Assembly: GCA_958448555.1 (NCBI GenBank) | Contig: CAUDEL010000008.1 | Location: forward strand, 1-64,000 | DNA: 64,000 nt | Direction: 5' to 3' | Source: Limiplasma sp958448555 | GTDB taxonomy: Bacteria; Bacillota; Clostridia; Christensenellales; Aristaeellaceae | Shown here: positions 41,815-49,945 of the stretch, piece after piece | Position numbering within the stretch: position 1 is the stretch's first letter | How the letters are laid out: each line of letters opens with the position of its first letter | Notes under the pieces: model-generated | The model's database searches: none | Seen by the model: the letters and a program-made list of their open reading frames with translations, nothing else | What the model was told of the DNA's origin: nothing | Program-made: the position numbers and the translations under genes

Positions 41815-42713
41815 GCTTCCTCCAGCGGCCGGAGCTGAGCATCCTGCACGGCGCGCACGCGGCCTACCTCGCGCTCATCCAGCAGGACATAGCGCTCGAA
41901 GGCGCGGTTCTGCGCCAGATGATACAGCGTTCCGCGCGACAGCGCCGACTCCAGATCCCGCCCGTGGAGCGTGGCCAGGACGCTCACGCCGCTGCGCGCC
42001 GCCTCCAGAACGGCCTGCGCATCCAGCGAGCCGCCCAGCTCGTCCGTAACCAGCGCCTGCGGCGACATCGCCCGCAGCATCCACCTCAGCCCCGCGTCCT
42101 TGGCGCAGCCGTCCAGCACATCCGTGTTGGGCCCCACGTCCAGCTGGGGCATGCCGCCGCTCATGGCGGCGATCTCGCTGCGCTCGTCCACCACGCACAC
42201 GCGCACGCCCTGTTCCGAAAGCCGGCGGCACGCGTCGCGCAGCATCGTGGTCTTGCCCATGCCCGGCAGCCCTACGATGAGCAGGCTGCGCACCCGCCCC
42301 TGCTCGTCCAACAGATGCGGCATGAGCGCGTCCGCCGCCCCGCGCCACTGGCCCGCTACGCGCAGGCAAAGGGAGCTGATATCCCTGAGCGCCCGCACGC
42401 TCTGCCCCTGCGCCACCACCCTGCCGCACAGGCCCATGCGGTGCCCGCCGCGCAGGGTGACAAAGCCCTGCCGCTGCTCCTCGGCGCGGGCGTAGAGCGC
42501 GTGCTCGCACAGCGCCTCCGCCATCTGCTCCACCTGCGGCTGGGTAGGCGTGCAGGCGCATACGGTTTCGCCCCCGGCGGCAAGGATGCGCACCCGGCTT
42601 CCCGCGCGCACGCGGATTTCGCGCACGCTTCCCTCCTTGTGCTGCATCAGCGCCCGCCCCACGGGTCTGGGCAGGCAGCCGCCCAAAAACGCGATGGTCT
42701 CCTGCCAGGTCAC
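41811..42713 (-). CDS. spoIIIAA: Stage III sporulation protein AA (ATPase)
   Basis: Cytoplasmic ATPase of the SpoIIIA machine, related to type II/IV secretion ATPases. The 300-residue protein has EIRVRAGSRVRI in the N-terminal domain, SSLCLRVAG, Walker A GLPGMGKTT (148-156), VVDERSEIAAM and the Walker B-like region ALVTDELGG with TLHGRDLES. All motifs needed for ATP hydrolysis are present. It is the first spoIIIA gene, 15 bp downstream of an L,D-transpeptidase gene on the same strand. Confidence 0.95.
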   Translation of the reverse strand: MTWQETIAFLGGCLPRPVGRALMQHKEGSVREIRVRAGSRVRILAAGGETVCACTPTQPQVEQMAEALCEHALYARAEEQRQGFVTLRGGHRMGLCGRVVAQGQSVRALRDISSLCLRVAGQWRGAADALMPHLLDEQGRVRSLLIVGLPGMGKTTMLRDACRRLSEQGVRVCVVDERSEIAAMSGGMPQLDVGPNTDVLDGCAKDAGLRWMLRAMSPQALVTDELGGSLDAQAVLEAARSGVSVLATLHGRDLESALSRGTLYHLAQNRAFERYVLLDEREVGRVRAVQDAQLRPLEEA

Positions 42714-42728
42714 GCGCCTCTCCTCCCA

Positions 42729-43442
42729 TCATTCAAACAAAATCAGGCCGATGGCCCGGTAAAACGCCTCGTCCACGGCATCCAGCGCTGGCAGGCCCAG
42801 CTCCCGACGCGCGCGGGTGACCGCCGCCTGGGTGCCGCGGCCATAGATGCCGTCGGCCTGGCCCGAATAATACCCCAGCACCGTGAGCCGCCGCTGGACC
42901 GCGGCCACGTGGCTGTTGCGGTCGCCGGGAATGAGGTAGCGCAGGTAGCTGTCCAACTGGCCGTAGGGCCCGCCCTGGATGACGACCCTGGTGCCGTTGG
43001 GGACCAGGCCATAGAGCTCCTCGGAATCCCGCACATACATGCGGATGCAGCCGTGCGAGGCGTTGCTTCCGATGGTGCCGGGCTTGTTGGTGCCGTGGAT
43101 GCCGAACTGCCCCCAGGGCACGTTCAGCCCCAGAAAGCGCGTCCCGAAGCCGCCCAGCTCGCCCGAAAAGCGGCTGATGACGGTGAAGGTGCCGATGGGC
43201 GTAGGCGTATCGCCGGTGCCGGTGGCCACGGCATAGCGCTTTTTGACCTCCGTACCCTCGTAGAGCGTGAGCGACTTTTGCTGGATGTCGATCCAGATCC
43301 ATACGCCATCGGGCACGTTGGCCCGGCGGGCGCGCTCCGCCGGGGTCATCTTCTCCGCCGGGACCTGCGCGGCGCTCAGGCCCGCGATGAGCAGCGCGCA
43401 GAGCAAAAGCGCCGCGACGGCCCGCTTCCACGCCTTCGTCAT
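42729..43442 (-). CDS. Exported L,D-transpeptidase with peptidoglycan-binding domain
   Basis: YkuD-family peptidoglycan cross-linking enzyme of 237 residues. A signal peptide or anchor (AVAALLLCALLIAGLSAAQ) is followed by the YkuD domain (about 47-163): WIWIDIQQKSLTLYEGTEV, His116 in FGIHGTN and the catalytic SHGCIRM with His130 and Cys132. A PG_binding_1 repeat forms the C-terminus (HVAAVQRRLTVLGYYSGQADGIYGRGTQAAV). I start at ATG 43442; a TTG at 43472 is an alternative. It ends 15 bp before spoIIIAA, so it may be expressed with the sporulation operon. Confidence 0.9.
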   Translation of the reverse strand: MTKAWKRAVAALLLCALLIAGLSAAQVPAEKMTPAERARRANVPDGVWIWIDIQQKSLTLYEGTEVKKRYAVATGTGDTPTPIGTFTVISRFSGELGGFGTRFLGLNVPWGQFGIHGTNKPGTIGSNASHGCIRMYVRDSEELYGLVPNGTRVVIQGGPYGQLDSYLRYLIPGDRNSHVAAVQRRLTVLGYYSGQADGIYGRGTQAAVTRARRELGLPALDAVDEAFYRAIGLILFE

Positions 43443-43526
43443 GCCCGCGCCCCCTTCGCTTTGGTCCTTCAACCTTATGCGCCCCCTGTGAGCGATATGC
43501 CCGGCGCGCGTGCATAGGTTTCACAC

Positions 43527-43564
43527 AAAAAGCGGCGCGTCCTCCGCAGGGGAGGGCGCGCCGC
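43527..43564 (-). terminator. Terminator of the DUF134/NifX gene
   Basis: A 14-bp stem with one G-T pair (43532-43545 with 43551-43564), 5-nt loop, followed on the minus strand by five T. Confidence 0.85.
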
Positions 43565-43580
43565 CGGTCGCCAGGTGAAT

Positions 43581-44348
43581 TCAGTTTTCGTTGCAGTGCC
43601 CGTGACGGCAGGCATGCCCGCCGTCGTGGCCGCAATGGCCCTGACCGTGCTCGTGATGGTCGCAGCGGGCCTGGGGATCATAGGCCAGCTCGCCGCGCAC
43701 AAGCGCTTCCACGGCGCTGTCGGCATCGCCCGTCACGCCGCCGTAGAGACGAATCCCCGCCTCCGCCAGCGCCTGCCGGGCGCCGCCGCCGATGCCGCCG
43801 CAGATCAGCACATCCACACCCCGGTCGCGGAGCACCGCCGCCAGCGCGCCGTGGCCCTCGCCGCCGGCGTCCACAACGACCTGCGCCGTCACCTTTCCGT
43901 CCTCCACGTCGTAGAGCTTGAACTGCTCCGTATGGCCGAAATGCTGAAAAACCTGTCCGTTGTCATAGGTAACCGCAATTTTCATGCTCGTTTCCTCCCT
44001 GTTTCTGCGCCGGCACCGCCCCAGGCATCCCCGTCCGGGACATCCGGCCGCCGCCTCCGTGTCGCACAGCACATAGTCGCCGCCCCGGATGGACAGCGCG
44101 CATCCGCCAACCAGGCACCTGGCCAGCTTCACGCGCGCCTGCGCGTAGATCGCCTGCACGGTCGTGCGCGCCACGTTCATCTGTGCCGCGCACTCCTCCT
44201 GCGTCAGCCCCTCCAGGTCGATCAGGCGGATGGCCTCGAATTCGTCCACCCCCATCACCACCTCCGGCCCGGCGTCCTGGCCTGCCGGCCCGAAACGTCC
44301 GCAGGGCGGATGTCCACACACGCGCCGCTGCTTGCACGGCCTGGGCAT
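43581..44348 (-). CDS. DUF134 HTH domain fused to a NifX/NafY-like domain with His/Cys-rich tail
   Basis: Predicted metal- or cofactor-responsive regulator of 255 residues. Residues 1-110 are DUF134: PRPCKQRRVCGHPPCGRFGP, then GVDEFEAIRLIDLEGLTQEECAAQMNVARTTVQAIYAQARVKLA, a sigma-70-like helix-turn-helix, and a cysteine cluster (CPGRGCLGRC). Residues 122-225 are a dinitrogenase Fe-Mo cofactor-binding domain (KIAVTYDNGQVFQHFGHTEQF, VDVLICGGIGGGARQAL). The tail from 229 holds many His and Cys residues in CDHHEHGQGHCGHDGG and beyond, suiting metal binding. The two domains are usually separate genes. ATG 44348 follows AAGGAGG. A large palindrome overlaps its promoter. Confidence 0.85.
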   Translation of the reverse strand: MPRPCKQRRVCGHPPCGRFGPAGQDAGPEVVMGVDEFEAIRLIDLEGLTQEECAAQMNVARTTVQAIYAQARVKLARCLVGGCALSIRGGDYVLCDTEAAAGCPGRGCLGRCRRRNREETSMKIAVTYDNGQVFQHFGHTEQFKLYDVEDGKVTAQVVVDAGGEGHGALAAVLRDRGVDVLICGGIGGGARQALAEAGIRLYGGVTGDADSAVEALVRGELAYDPQARCDHHEHGQGHCGHDGGHACRHGHCNEN

Positions 44349-44372
44349 ACGCGCTCCCTCCTTCTGGATAAA

Positions 44373-44421
44373 TGACATATGCCATCTATGGACAGTCTAC
44401 ACCCATAGATGGCATATGTCA
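44373..44421. promoter_or_regulatory. 19-bp inverted repeat, probable autoregulatory operator
   Basis: Perfect 19-bp arms, TGACATATGCCATCTATGG at 44373-44391 and its complement at 44403-44421, with an 11-nt spacer. Each arm contains CATATG and CCATNNATGG. It covers the -35, spacer and -10 of the promoter for the DUF134/NifX gene. Confidence 0.8.
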
Positions 44422-44422
44422 A
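44394..44422 (-). promoter_or_regulatory. Promoter of the DUF134/NifX gene
   Basis: Minus strand: -35 TTGACA (44417-44422), 17-bp spacer, -10 TAGACT (44394-44399), entirely inside the palindrome at 44373-44421 apart from its outermost base. Confidence 0.75.
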
Positions 44423-44449
44423 TAAATATTTTTCTTTTCCACGCCGTCA

Positions 44450-45787
44450 TTAACGGGTTTTGAGTTTTGGATCTTCCTGAAGCGGCCAAACAAGGCTGGT
44501 CAAAAAGCACAGCACACCAAAAATCACTACACAAATGGAGCGGTACTGAAAGCATGCGTGCCATGCCGTAGCCTTGTAAGCAACAGCGATCCAGCCAACG
44601 GGCAGCAACGCGACCGGTAGACAGCGCCATGCCGGCGTAAACAGCCTTTGCCCCAGCGTCCGCCGTCTAAGTGTCACGTGCAGAAGATAAATGCCATAAA
44701 CAGCCGTCAACGCAACGCTCAGAATAATATGCGCCTTGGAAAAGCAAATACTTAACACGGATATAAAGGCATCAGCTCTGGTAATACCCGCCATGTTCTC
44801 TGTTTCAACCATACCGGTCCATTTATCTATCTTGGAAAATACATTGGAAAAAGCCGATGGATCAACCAGCAGCGCAGCCAGCGCAAGTCTTACGAACCAC
44901 ATACCCACATAGGCAAAGGCCCACGCGGCGATACAGCCAAACGCCTTACGCATCATCGCTCCCTTTGACGAGTAGCTCAGACACATCAGGTAAATCAATG
45001 GCAAGCCAAGTGTCACGACCGGCACTGTATAAAAATCCAAATACTGTGTCAACGCCCCCAGAATAAAAAACAGCCAATGTTCCGCCCAGCGACACCGCCA
45101 ACGCGGCAAGGCAAGCATGCCGGCCATGGCCACCGCAAAACACATTGCATATTGCAGTTGCGTGGAAACGATTGCAAATTCCATCATCGCCATGCTCAAC
45201 GCAAATGCAATCGCTATGCCCAGCCCCGCATGCCTGCGGATGGAAGCAGCCGTCAGCGCCAGAAGCGACAGCATTATAAAGCGTAATACCTCGCGAATAG
45301 CCGAATAATTCAAAAACCAGAGCATTGGGCGCAAAAAGGCCCGAAAGCCCTGCCAGTAACGATAATAGTAGTCATTCGCTTCCTCGCCCTTCGTGGAGAG
45401 GTACAGGTTCAGTGTGTTGATCTCCTGTCCACTGTGAAAACGTGGATTGCTGAGAATGGACAATGGATCCTTCAGGGTGTTCATGTATTTGGCAGAGTTG
45501 AGCATTGTGGATTCAGTAGAATTGTCCAATACTGTGCTTTCCAGCGTTCCGCCCGGTTGATCGCGTAGCGAAAAAACGGTTGGAAACTCCGCCTCCTCCA
45601 GCAACAACGGGCAGGACTGCTCGATTTTTTCATTCACACGCTTCTGCAGCGCTCCCGAAGGCGTATCCAACCCTGCAATGTACAAAAGTGCAAAGCCCAC
45701 AGCAACGGCTAGGCATAGTGCTCCCACATAGCGCAATGCAACGAAAAAACAACGGAATAATCGTCCCCGATGCTTCATTTTCTGCAT
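44450..45787 (-). CDS. Polytopic membrane protein of unknown function, AT-richer than neighbours
   Basis: Membrane protein of 445 residues with about nine to ten hydrophobic segments and one large extracytoplasmic loop after the first helix (about 45-150, including SCPLLLEEAEFPTVFSLRD and NDYYYRYWQGFRAFLRPML). I do not recognise a named family; the architecture (one helix, long outer loop, then a helix bundle) resembles surface-polysaccharide membrane proteins. Base composition is visibly lower in GC and codon use less GC-ending than the genes on both sides, suggesting acquisition by transfer. The start could be ATG 45787 or the in-frame ATG at 45778. It lies 26 bp after a YaiI-like gene on the same strand. 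Confidence 0.6.
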   Translation of the reverse strand: MQKMKHRGRLFRCFFVALRYVGALCLAVAVGFALLYIAGLDTPSGALQKRVNEKIEQSCPLLLEEAEFPTVFSLRDQPGGTLESTVLDNSTESTMLNSAKYMNTLKDPLSILSNPRFHSGQEINTLNLYLSTKGEEANDYYYRYWQGFRAFLRPMLWFLNYSAIREVLRFIMLSLLALTAASIRRHAGLGIAIAFALSMAMMEFAIVSTQLQYAMCFAVAMAGMLALPRWRCRWAEHWLFFILGALTQYLDFYTVPVVTLGLPLIYLMCLSYSSKGAMMRKAFGCIAAWAFAYVGMWFVRLALAALLVDPSAFSNVFSKIDKWTGMVETENMAGITRADAFISVLSICFSKAHIILSVALTAVYGIYLLHVTLRRRTLGQRLFTPAWRCLPVALLPVGWIAVAYKATAWHACFQYRSICVVIFGVLCFLTSLVWPLQEDPKLKTR

Positions 45788-45813
45788 TTTCCTTATTCTC
45801 CTTTGCTGCGTAC

Positions 45814-46254
45814 TCAGCCATCCAGCAGCCCTTCCAGCGCCAGCCGAAACGCCTCGTCCTGCCGAGCCGTACGTTTGGGTGGCCCCTTCACGCGGCTGCC
45901 CGCCCGGCGCGCTTTGGCCGCCAGATGGCGAATACTCAGCAGCGCGTCGATGTTGCTCTCGTCATAGACGCGGCCGTTCTGATCCAGCACTCGGGCGGCG
46001 CGGGCCAGGCACAGTGCGGCCAGACCATAGTCCTGCGTCACGACGATATCGTCCGGCTCGAGCAGATTGACCAACTGAAGGTCCGCGCTGTTGGCGCCGG
46101 AGGCCACGGTGACAGTTCGTGCCCCCTCGCGGCACATCTCGTGCGCATCGTCGCACACCAGCAGCACTTCCACCCCGCGCACCCTGGCTGCGCGCAAGGC
46201 AATCTCCACCACCGGGCAGGCATCCGCATCAATCAGGAGGCGCACGCCGCTCAC
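45814..46254 (-). CDS. YaiI/YqxD family protein (UPF0178)
   Basis: Conserved bacterial protein of 146 residues with a PIN-like fold. It starts RLLIDADACPVVEIALRAA (the DADACPV signature) and continues with TVASGANSADLQLVNLLEPDDIVVTQDYGLAALCLARAARVLDQNGRVYDESNIDALL, then a conserved basic region PPKRTARQDEAF. The biochemical role is unknown. The start is a GTG that overlaps the stop of the upstream phosphatase gene (GTGA), so translation is probably coupled. Confidence 0.9.
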   Translation of the reverse strand: MSGVRLLIDADACPVVEIALRAARVRGVEVLLVCDDAHEMCREGARTVTVASGANSADLQLVNLLEPDDIVVTQDYGLAALCLARAARVLDQNGRVYDESNIDALLSIRHLAAKARRAGSRVKGPPKRTARQDEAFRLALEGLLDG

Positions 46255-47303
46255 TGCGGCGTCACCTGCAAAAGCACAGGGTTATGGTCGCTGTACTGGA
46301 AATTCAGATCCACGGTTTCAATGAGGTTGACCTTGAGGTTGTCGGAGACGATAAAGCCGTCGATCACGTAGAACTGCGCGTTTTTGCGCTCGCCGTCATA
46401 GGGCTTGTTGAGCAGGCGACAGGTGGGCGTGGCGTCGTCATAGACGAAGCTGAAACCGTTTGGCAGGTCGCTGACATATACCTTGCCGGGTTGCCAGAAG
46501 CTCTCGTCCAGAAGGGGATAGGATGCCGCGCCCTCGAAGGTCTGGTTGAAGTCGCCGCCGGCGATGACGTAGTTGCCGTTTCGGTACTCGGCGGCAAGAA
46601 TCTGCATGAGCTGCTCGGTCTGGGCGCGCTTGCCCTCGCCGTCATCGTAGGCCTCCAGATGCAAATTGATGATGACCAGCTCGCGGTCCGTGCCCTCCAC
46701 GGGCACGCGCTCAATCAGCAGGCAGCGCTTGAGGTTGGCCATGCTGACCGGCCAGCTGAAGGGCACGGGCAGGCTTTCGCGGGTGGCCTCGGTCACGTTG
46801 AGGCCCGTGAAGGTGACCAGGCCGCTTTCGACCTTGCCAAGCGGCGGCCAGGGATAGGGGACGAACTCGCATTTGAAATTATACGCACAGGCCGTGTTCA
46901 GCGACAGGCCGTGGCGGTAGGTGTCGGCCTGATTGGTATAATAGCTGCGCCAGGAGTCGAAATCCACCTCCTGGAGCAGGTAGATGTCCACATTCTGCCG
47001 CACCAGCTCGCTGAGGATGCCGTTGAGGTTGGCGCGCACGTCCTCCTCGCTCCGGGGCCGGACCATGCTCCCGCCGTCCATGAAAAAGTCCTGCTCCCGC
47101 CCCAGGCCGCAATAGCCCGTGTTGAAGCTCAGCACGTCCAGACGCTCGCCCACGCGCACGTTGTCCTTGCGCGCCGCCTGGACGACCTCCAGCGGCTCGA
47201 TGTCGTCCGGCCGATATTCCGTCAGCGACAGGTATCCCAGCAGCCCGCCGGCCGCCAGCACCACCAGCAGCAACAGGCCCAAAAGGACCTTTATGATTTT
47301 CAT
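46251..47303 (-). CDS. Membrane-anchored endonuclease/exonuclease/phosphatase family protein
   Basis: EEP-fold hydrolase of 350 residues held outside the membrane by an N-terminal helix (IIKVLLGLLLLVVLAAGGLLGYLSL). EEP motifs are LDVLSFNTGYCG, DIYLLQEVD with the catalytic Glu, LVIINLHLEAY, VIAGGDFNQ and FQYSDHNPVLL with the catalytic His. Members cleave phosphodiesters in nucleic acids, lipids or other molecules; extracytoplasmic location favours a phosphodiester other than DNA repair. I start at ATG 47303 behind AGGGGG. The YaiI gene overlaps its end. Confidence 0.85.
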   Translation of the reverse strand: MKIIKVLLGLLLLVVLAAGGLLGYLSLTEYRPDDIEPLEVVQAARKDNVRVGERLDVLSFNTGYCGLGREQDFFMDGGSMVRPRSEEDVRANLNGILSELVRQNVDIYLLQEVDFDSWRSYYTNQADTYRHGLSLNTACAYNFKCEFVPYPWPPLGKVESGLVTFTGLNVTEATRESLPVPFSWPVSMANLKRCLLIERVPVEGTDRELVIINLHLEAYDDGEGKRAQTEQLMQILAAEYRNGNYVIAGGDFNQTFEGAASYPLLDESFWQPGKVYVSDLPNGFSFVYDDATPTCRLLNKPYDGERKNAQFYVIDGFIVSDNLKVNLIETVDLNFQYSDHNPVLLQVTPQ

Positions 47304-47337
47304 GCAATCAACCCCCTGTACCCTTTTGCTTGCAATC

Positions 47338-47366
47338 ATCATACCATATTTGTCCGGCGGGCTCAA
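47338..47366 (-). promoter_or_regulatory. Promoter of the EEP/YaiI genes
   Basis: Minus strand: -35 TTGAGC (47361-47366), 17-bp spacer, -10 TATGAT (47338-47343). Confidence 0.7.
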
Positions 47367-47493
47367 GGTGGACCGGGGGCATCCCGCGCCATTTTGGCCC
47401 CTAAAAATGCAAAAAACTGTGGCGTATGCGTTTCATTTATGGTAGAATAAAAAATGGCTATGTGCCAAAACGACCGTATGTGAGGGATCTACA

Positions 47494-48564
47494 TTGACAG
47501 AACGTGTAAAACGGCTCCTTGATTCCATGAACCTTGGCGATCACGAGGGCGTGGTGGTCTATGACCCCAGCAATATGTTCTATCTCTCCGGCTACACGGG
47601 CGAGGGCCTGGTGCTGGCCTCGCGCGGGATCAGCGCCATCGTGACGGACTTTCGCTATACCGAGCAGGCGCAGGCGCAGGCTCCCGGCTTTGAGGTGCTG
47701 ATGACCGAAAAGGGCACCTCGCACGAGGACATCGCCGGCGCGCTGTGCGCCCGCGGCGGGATCGACACCCTGTACTATGAGGACGACTTTGTGACCGTCC
47801 ACACCTTCAACGCCCTGCGCGAGAGCGTGCGCGGGGTGGAATGGAAGGTGGTGGGCGGGGAGATCGCCCGCCTGCGCGAGATCAAGGACGCGGACGAGCT
47901 GGCCCTCATCCGTGAGGCCTGCCGCATCACGGGCGAGGCGTTCGAGCGCATCCTGCCCTACATCAAGGAAGGTGTGACCGAAAAGGAGCTCGCCCTCCGG
48001 CTCGATTTTGACATGATGAGCCACGGGGCCAGCAAGCCGTCGTTTTCCACGATCGTGGCCGCCGGCGCCAACGGCTCTCTGCCGCACGCTGTGCCCGGCG
48101 AATACCGCCTGCGCCGCGGGGACATGATTACCATGGACTTTGGCGCGCGCTACGGCAATTACTGCGCCGACATGACCCGCACCGTCGCCTTGGGCGAGCC
48201 CTCGGCTGAAATGAAGAAGGTCTACGGGATCGTGCTGGACGCCCAGAAGATGGCGCAGGACGCGGTGGCCGCCGGCAGGTCCTGCCGCGAGATCGACGCC
48301 ATCGCCCGCGACTACATCTACGGCCACGGCTATGAGGGGCGCTTCGGCCACGGCCTGGGCCACTCGGTGGGCATCGACATCCATGAGGACCCGCGCTTTA
48401 ACCAGAGCACGAACGCCGTGCTCAAGGCGGGTCAGATCATGACCGTGGAGCCAGGCATCTACCTGCCCGGCGTCGGCGGCGTGCGCATTGAAAACTCCGT
48501 GGCCGTGCTCGAGGGCGGCTGCGAGGTCCTCACCCATCCCAGCCGCGAGCTCATCATCCTGTAA
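47494..48564 (+). CDS. Xaa-Pro aminopeptidase (M24 family)
   Basis: Cytoplasmic metallopeptidase of 356 residues removing N-terminal residues next to proline. The creatinase-like N-terminal domain (about 1-125) precedes the pita-bread catalytic domain. All five metal ligands are present: Asp215 in TMDFGARY, Asp226 in CADMTRT, His290 in GHGLGHSVG, Glu319 in VEPGIY and Glu333 in RIENSV. The start is TTG 47494 behind TGAGGG. efp follows 44 bp downstream, the common Firmicutes pepQ-efp neighbourhood. Confidence 0.93.
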   Translation: MTERVKRLLDSMNLGDHEGVVVYDPSNMFYLSGYTGEGLVLASRGISAIVTDFRYTEQAQAQAPGFEVLMTEKGTSHEDIAGALCARGGIDTLYYEDDFVTVHTFNALRESVRGVEWKVVGGEIARLREIKDADELALIREACRITGEAFERILPYIKEGVTEKELALRLDFDMMSHGASKPSFSTIVAAGANGSLPHAVPGEYRLRRGDMITMDFGARYGNYCADMTRTVALGEPSAEMKKVYGIVLDAQKMAQDAVAAGRSCREIDAIARDYIYGHGYEGRFGHGLGHSVGIDIHEDPRFNQSTNAVLKAGQIMTVEPGIYLPGVGGVRIENSVAVLEGGCEVLTHPSRELIIL

Positions 48565-48608
48565 GCCGGGATTTCCATGTCAATACACATCGAGGAGGAA
48601 CGATCACT

Positions 48609-49166
48609 ATGATTACCGCAGGCGATTTCAAAAAGGGCATTACCATCGAATGGGACGGCGGCGTGTGGAACATCGTCGATTTCCAGCACGTCAAGCCCGG
48701 CAAGGGCGCGGCCTTTGTGCGCACCAAGCTCAAGAACGTCATGACCGGCGCCGTCATCGAGCGCAGCTTCAACCCCACCGACAAGATGCCCCGCGCCATC
48801 GTGGAAACCAAGGAGATGCAGTACGTCTACAACGATGGCGGCCTGTACTATTTCATGGATATGGACACCTACGAGCAGCTTCCCCTCAACCACGATCAGG
48901 TGGAGGACGCCATCCCCTTCGTCAAGGAAGGCACCAACGTGACCGTGAAGTTCTTCAAGGGCAGCGCCTTCAGCGTGGCCGCGCCCAACTTCGTCGAGCT
49001 TGAGATCACCGATACCGAGCCCGGCTTCAAGGGCGACACCGCCAGCAACACCTACAAGCCCGCCACCCTGGAGACCGGCTATACCCTGCAGGTGCCGCTG
49101 TTCATCAACACCGGCGACCACATCCGTGTGGACACCCGCACCGGCGAGTACATGGAGCGCTGCTGA
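48609..49166 (+). CDS. efp: Translation elongation factor P
   Basis: Rescues ribosomes stalled at polyproline stretches. The 185-residue length, three-domain sequence and motifs are standard: TAGDFKKG-like start (MITAGDFKKGITIEWDGGVWNIVDFQHVKPGKGAAFVRTKLKNV in parts), where the loop PGKGAAF carries the lysine that is modified in some bacteria, and the C-terminal signature GYTLQVPLFINTGDHIRVDTRTGEYMER-like region. GAGGAAC lies upstream of the ATG. Confidence 0.98.
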   Translation: MITAGDFKKGITIEWDGGVWNIVDFQHVKPGKGAAFVRTKLKNVMTGAVIERSFNPTDKMPRAIVETKEMQYVYNDGGLYYFMDMDTYEQLPLNHDQVEDAIPFVKEGTNVTVKFFKGSAFSVAAPNFVELEITDTEPGFKGDTASNTYKPATLETGYTLQVPLFINTGDHIRVDTRTGEYMERC

Positions 49167-49185
49167 GGAGGCAAAGGAGATCAAT

Positions 49186-49605
49186 ATGGGGAATCTGACC
49201 GATCGGGCCGCCTATCTGCGCGGCCTTGCCGAAGGCATGAATCTGGACAAGGAAAAGAACGAAAACAAGCTGCTTTTGGAGATGCTGGGGCTGATGGACG
49301 AGATGGCCCAAAAGGTCTCTGATCTGGATGCGGATGTGGGCGAGCTGGAGGAGTATGTGGAGGATCTTGACTCCGACCTTAGCGACATGGAGGAAACCCT
49401 CTTTGGCGACGAGGACGACGAATGTGACTGCGACGGGGAGGACGGCTGCGACTGCTGCGATCAGGAAGAACTGTCCTTCGACTGCCCGCACTGCGGAAAG
49501 ACCGTGCTGGTCAAGGCCGCCGACATCGACTATGACGAAAGCCCCGTATGCGAGCACTGCGGCCAGCCCTTCTTCACCGATGCGGAGGATGACAAGGACG
49601 ACTGA
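49186..49605 (+). CDS. CD1247-like protein with C-terminal zinc ribbon
   Basis: Clostridial protein of 139 residues. The N-terminal half (LTDRAAYLRGLAEGMNLDKEKNENKLLLEMLGLMDEMAQKVSDLDADVGELEEYVEDLDSDLSD in parts) is an acidic coiled coil matching the CD1247 N-terminal domain. An acidic Cys/Asp stretch (DECDCDGEDGCDCC) follows, then a zinc ribbon with CPHCGK and CEHCGQ. The function is unknown. It is 19 bp after efp and its ribosome site is AAAGGAG, so it is probably co-transcribed. Confidence 0.82.
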   Translation: MGNLTDRAAYLRGLAEGMNLDKEKNENKLLLEMLGLMDEMAQKVSDLDADVGELEEYVEDLDSDLSDMEETLFGDEDDECDCDGEDGCDCCDQEELSFDCPHCGKTVLVKAADIDYDESPVCEHCGQPFFTDAEDDKDD

Positions 49606-49607
49606 GC

Positions 49608-49636
49608 TTGACTTTCATGCGTCGTTCCCCTATAAT
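49608..49636 (+). promoter_or_regulatory. Promoter of the T-box unit
   Basis: -35 TTGACT (49608-49613), 17-bp spacer, -10 TATAAT (49631-49636), starting directly after the CD1247-like stop codon. Confidence 0.85.
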
Positions 49637-49639
49637 AAC

Positions 49640-49905
49640 CCTCATCGGCAATGACGGGACCAAGTAAGCCGGGCAGGCGCGCCCTCAGAGAGCCTTCGGA
49701 CGGTGCGAGAAGGCGGCGGCAGCTCGGATGAATACCTCCCCGAGCCCGGCCGTGAACGTTTTTTCAGTAGCGGACCGACGGTGCGCCGTTTATAGCGCGG
49801 GGCCTCAGGGCCCGCTGAGGGCGCGTCTGCGCCGAAACGGAAGTGGTACCGCGATTCGCCTGTCGCCTTCCTCCCCAAGCAGGGAGGAGGGCGGCTTTCA
49901 TTTTT
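49640..49905 (+). ncRNA. Tyrosine T-box leader with terminator
   Basis: tRNA-sensing riboswitch. The T-box sequence AAGTGGTACCGCG (49841-49853) contains the bulge that pairs with the tRNA acceptor end. It is followed by a terminator stem (about 49864-49895) with CATTTTT. Stem I runs from about 49645 to 49760; in its specifier region GAATACC the triplet TAC at 49733-49735 reads as a tyrosine codon. The gene after the aminotransferase is tyrS, which agrees with this specificity. Uncharged tRNA-Tyr should prevent termination. Confidence 0.93.
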
Positions 49906-49945
49906 CCGGCCTCCGCGGCCGGAGCCATCAAGGAGGGACCTGTCT

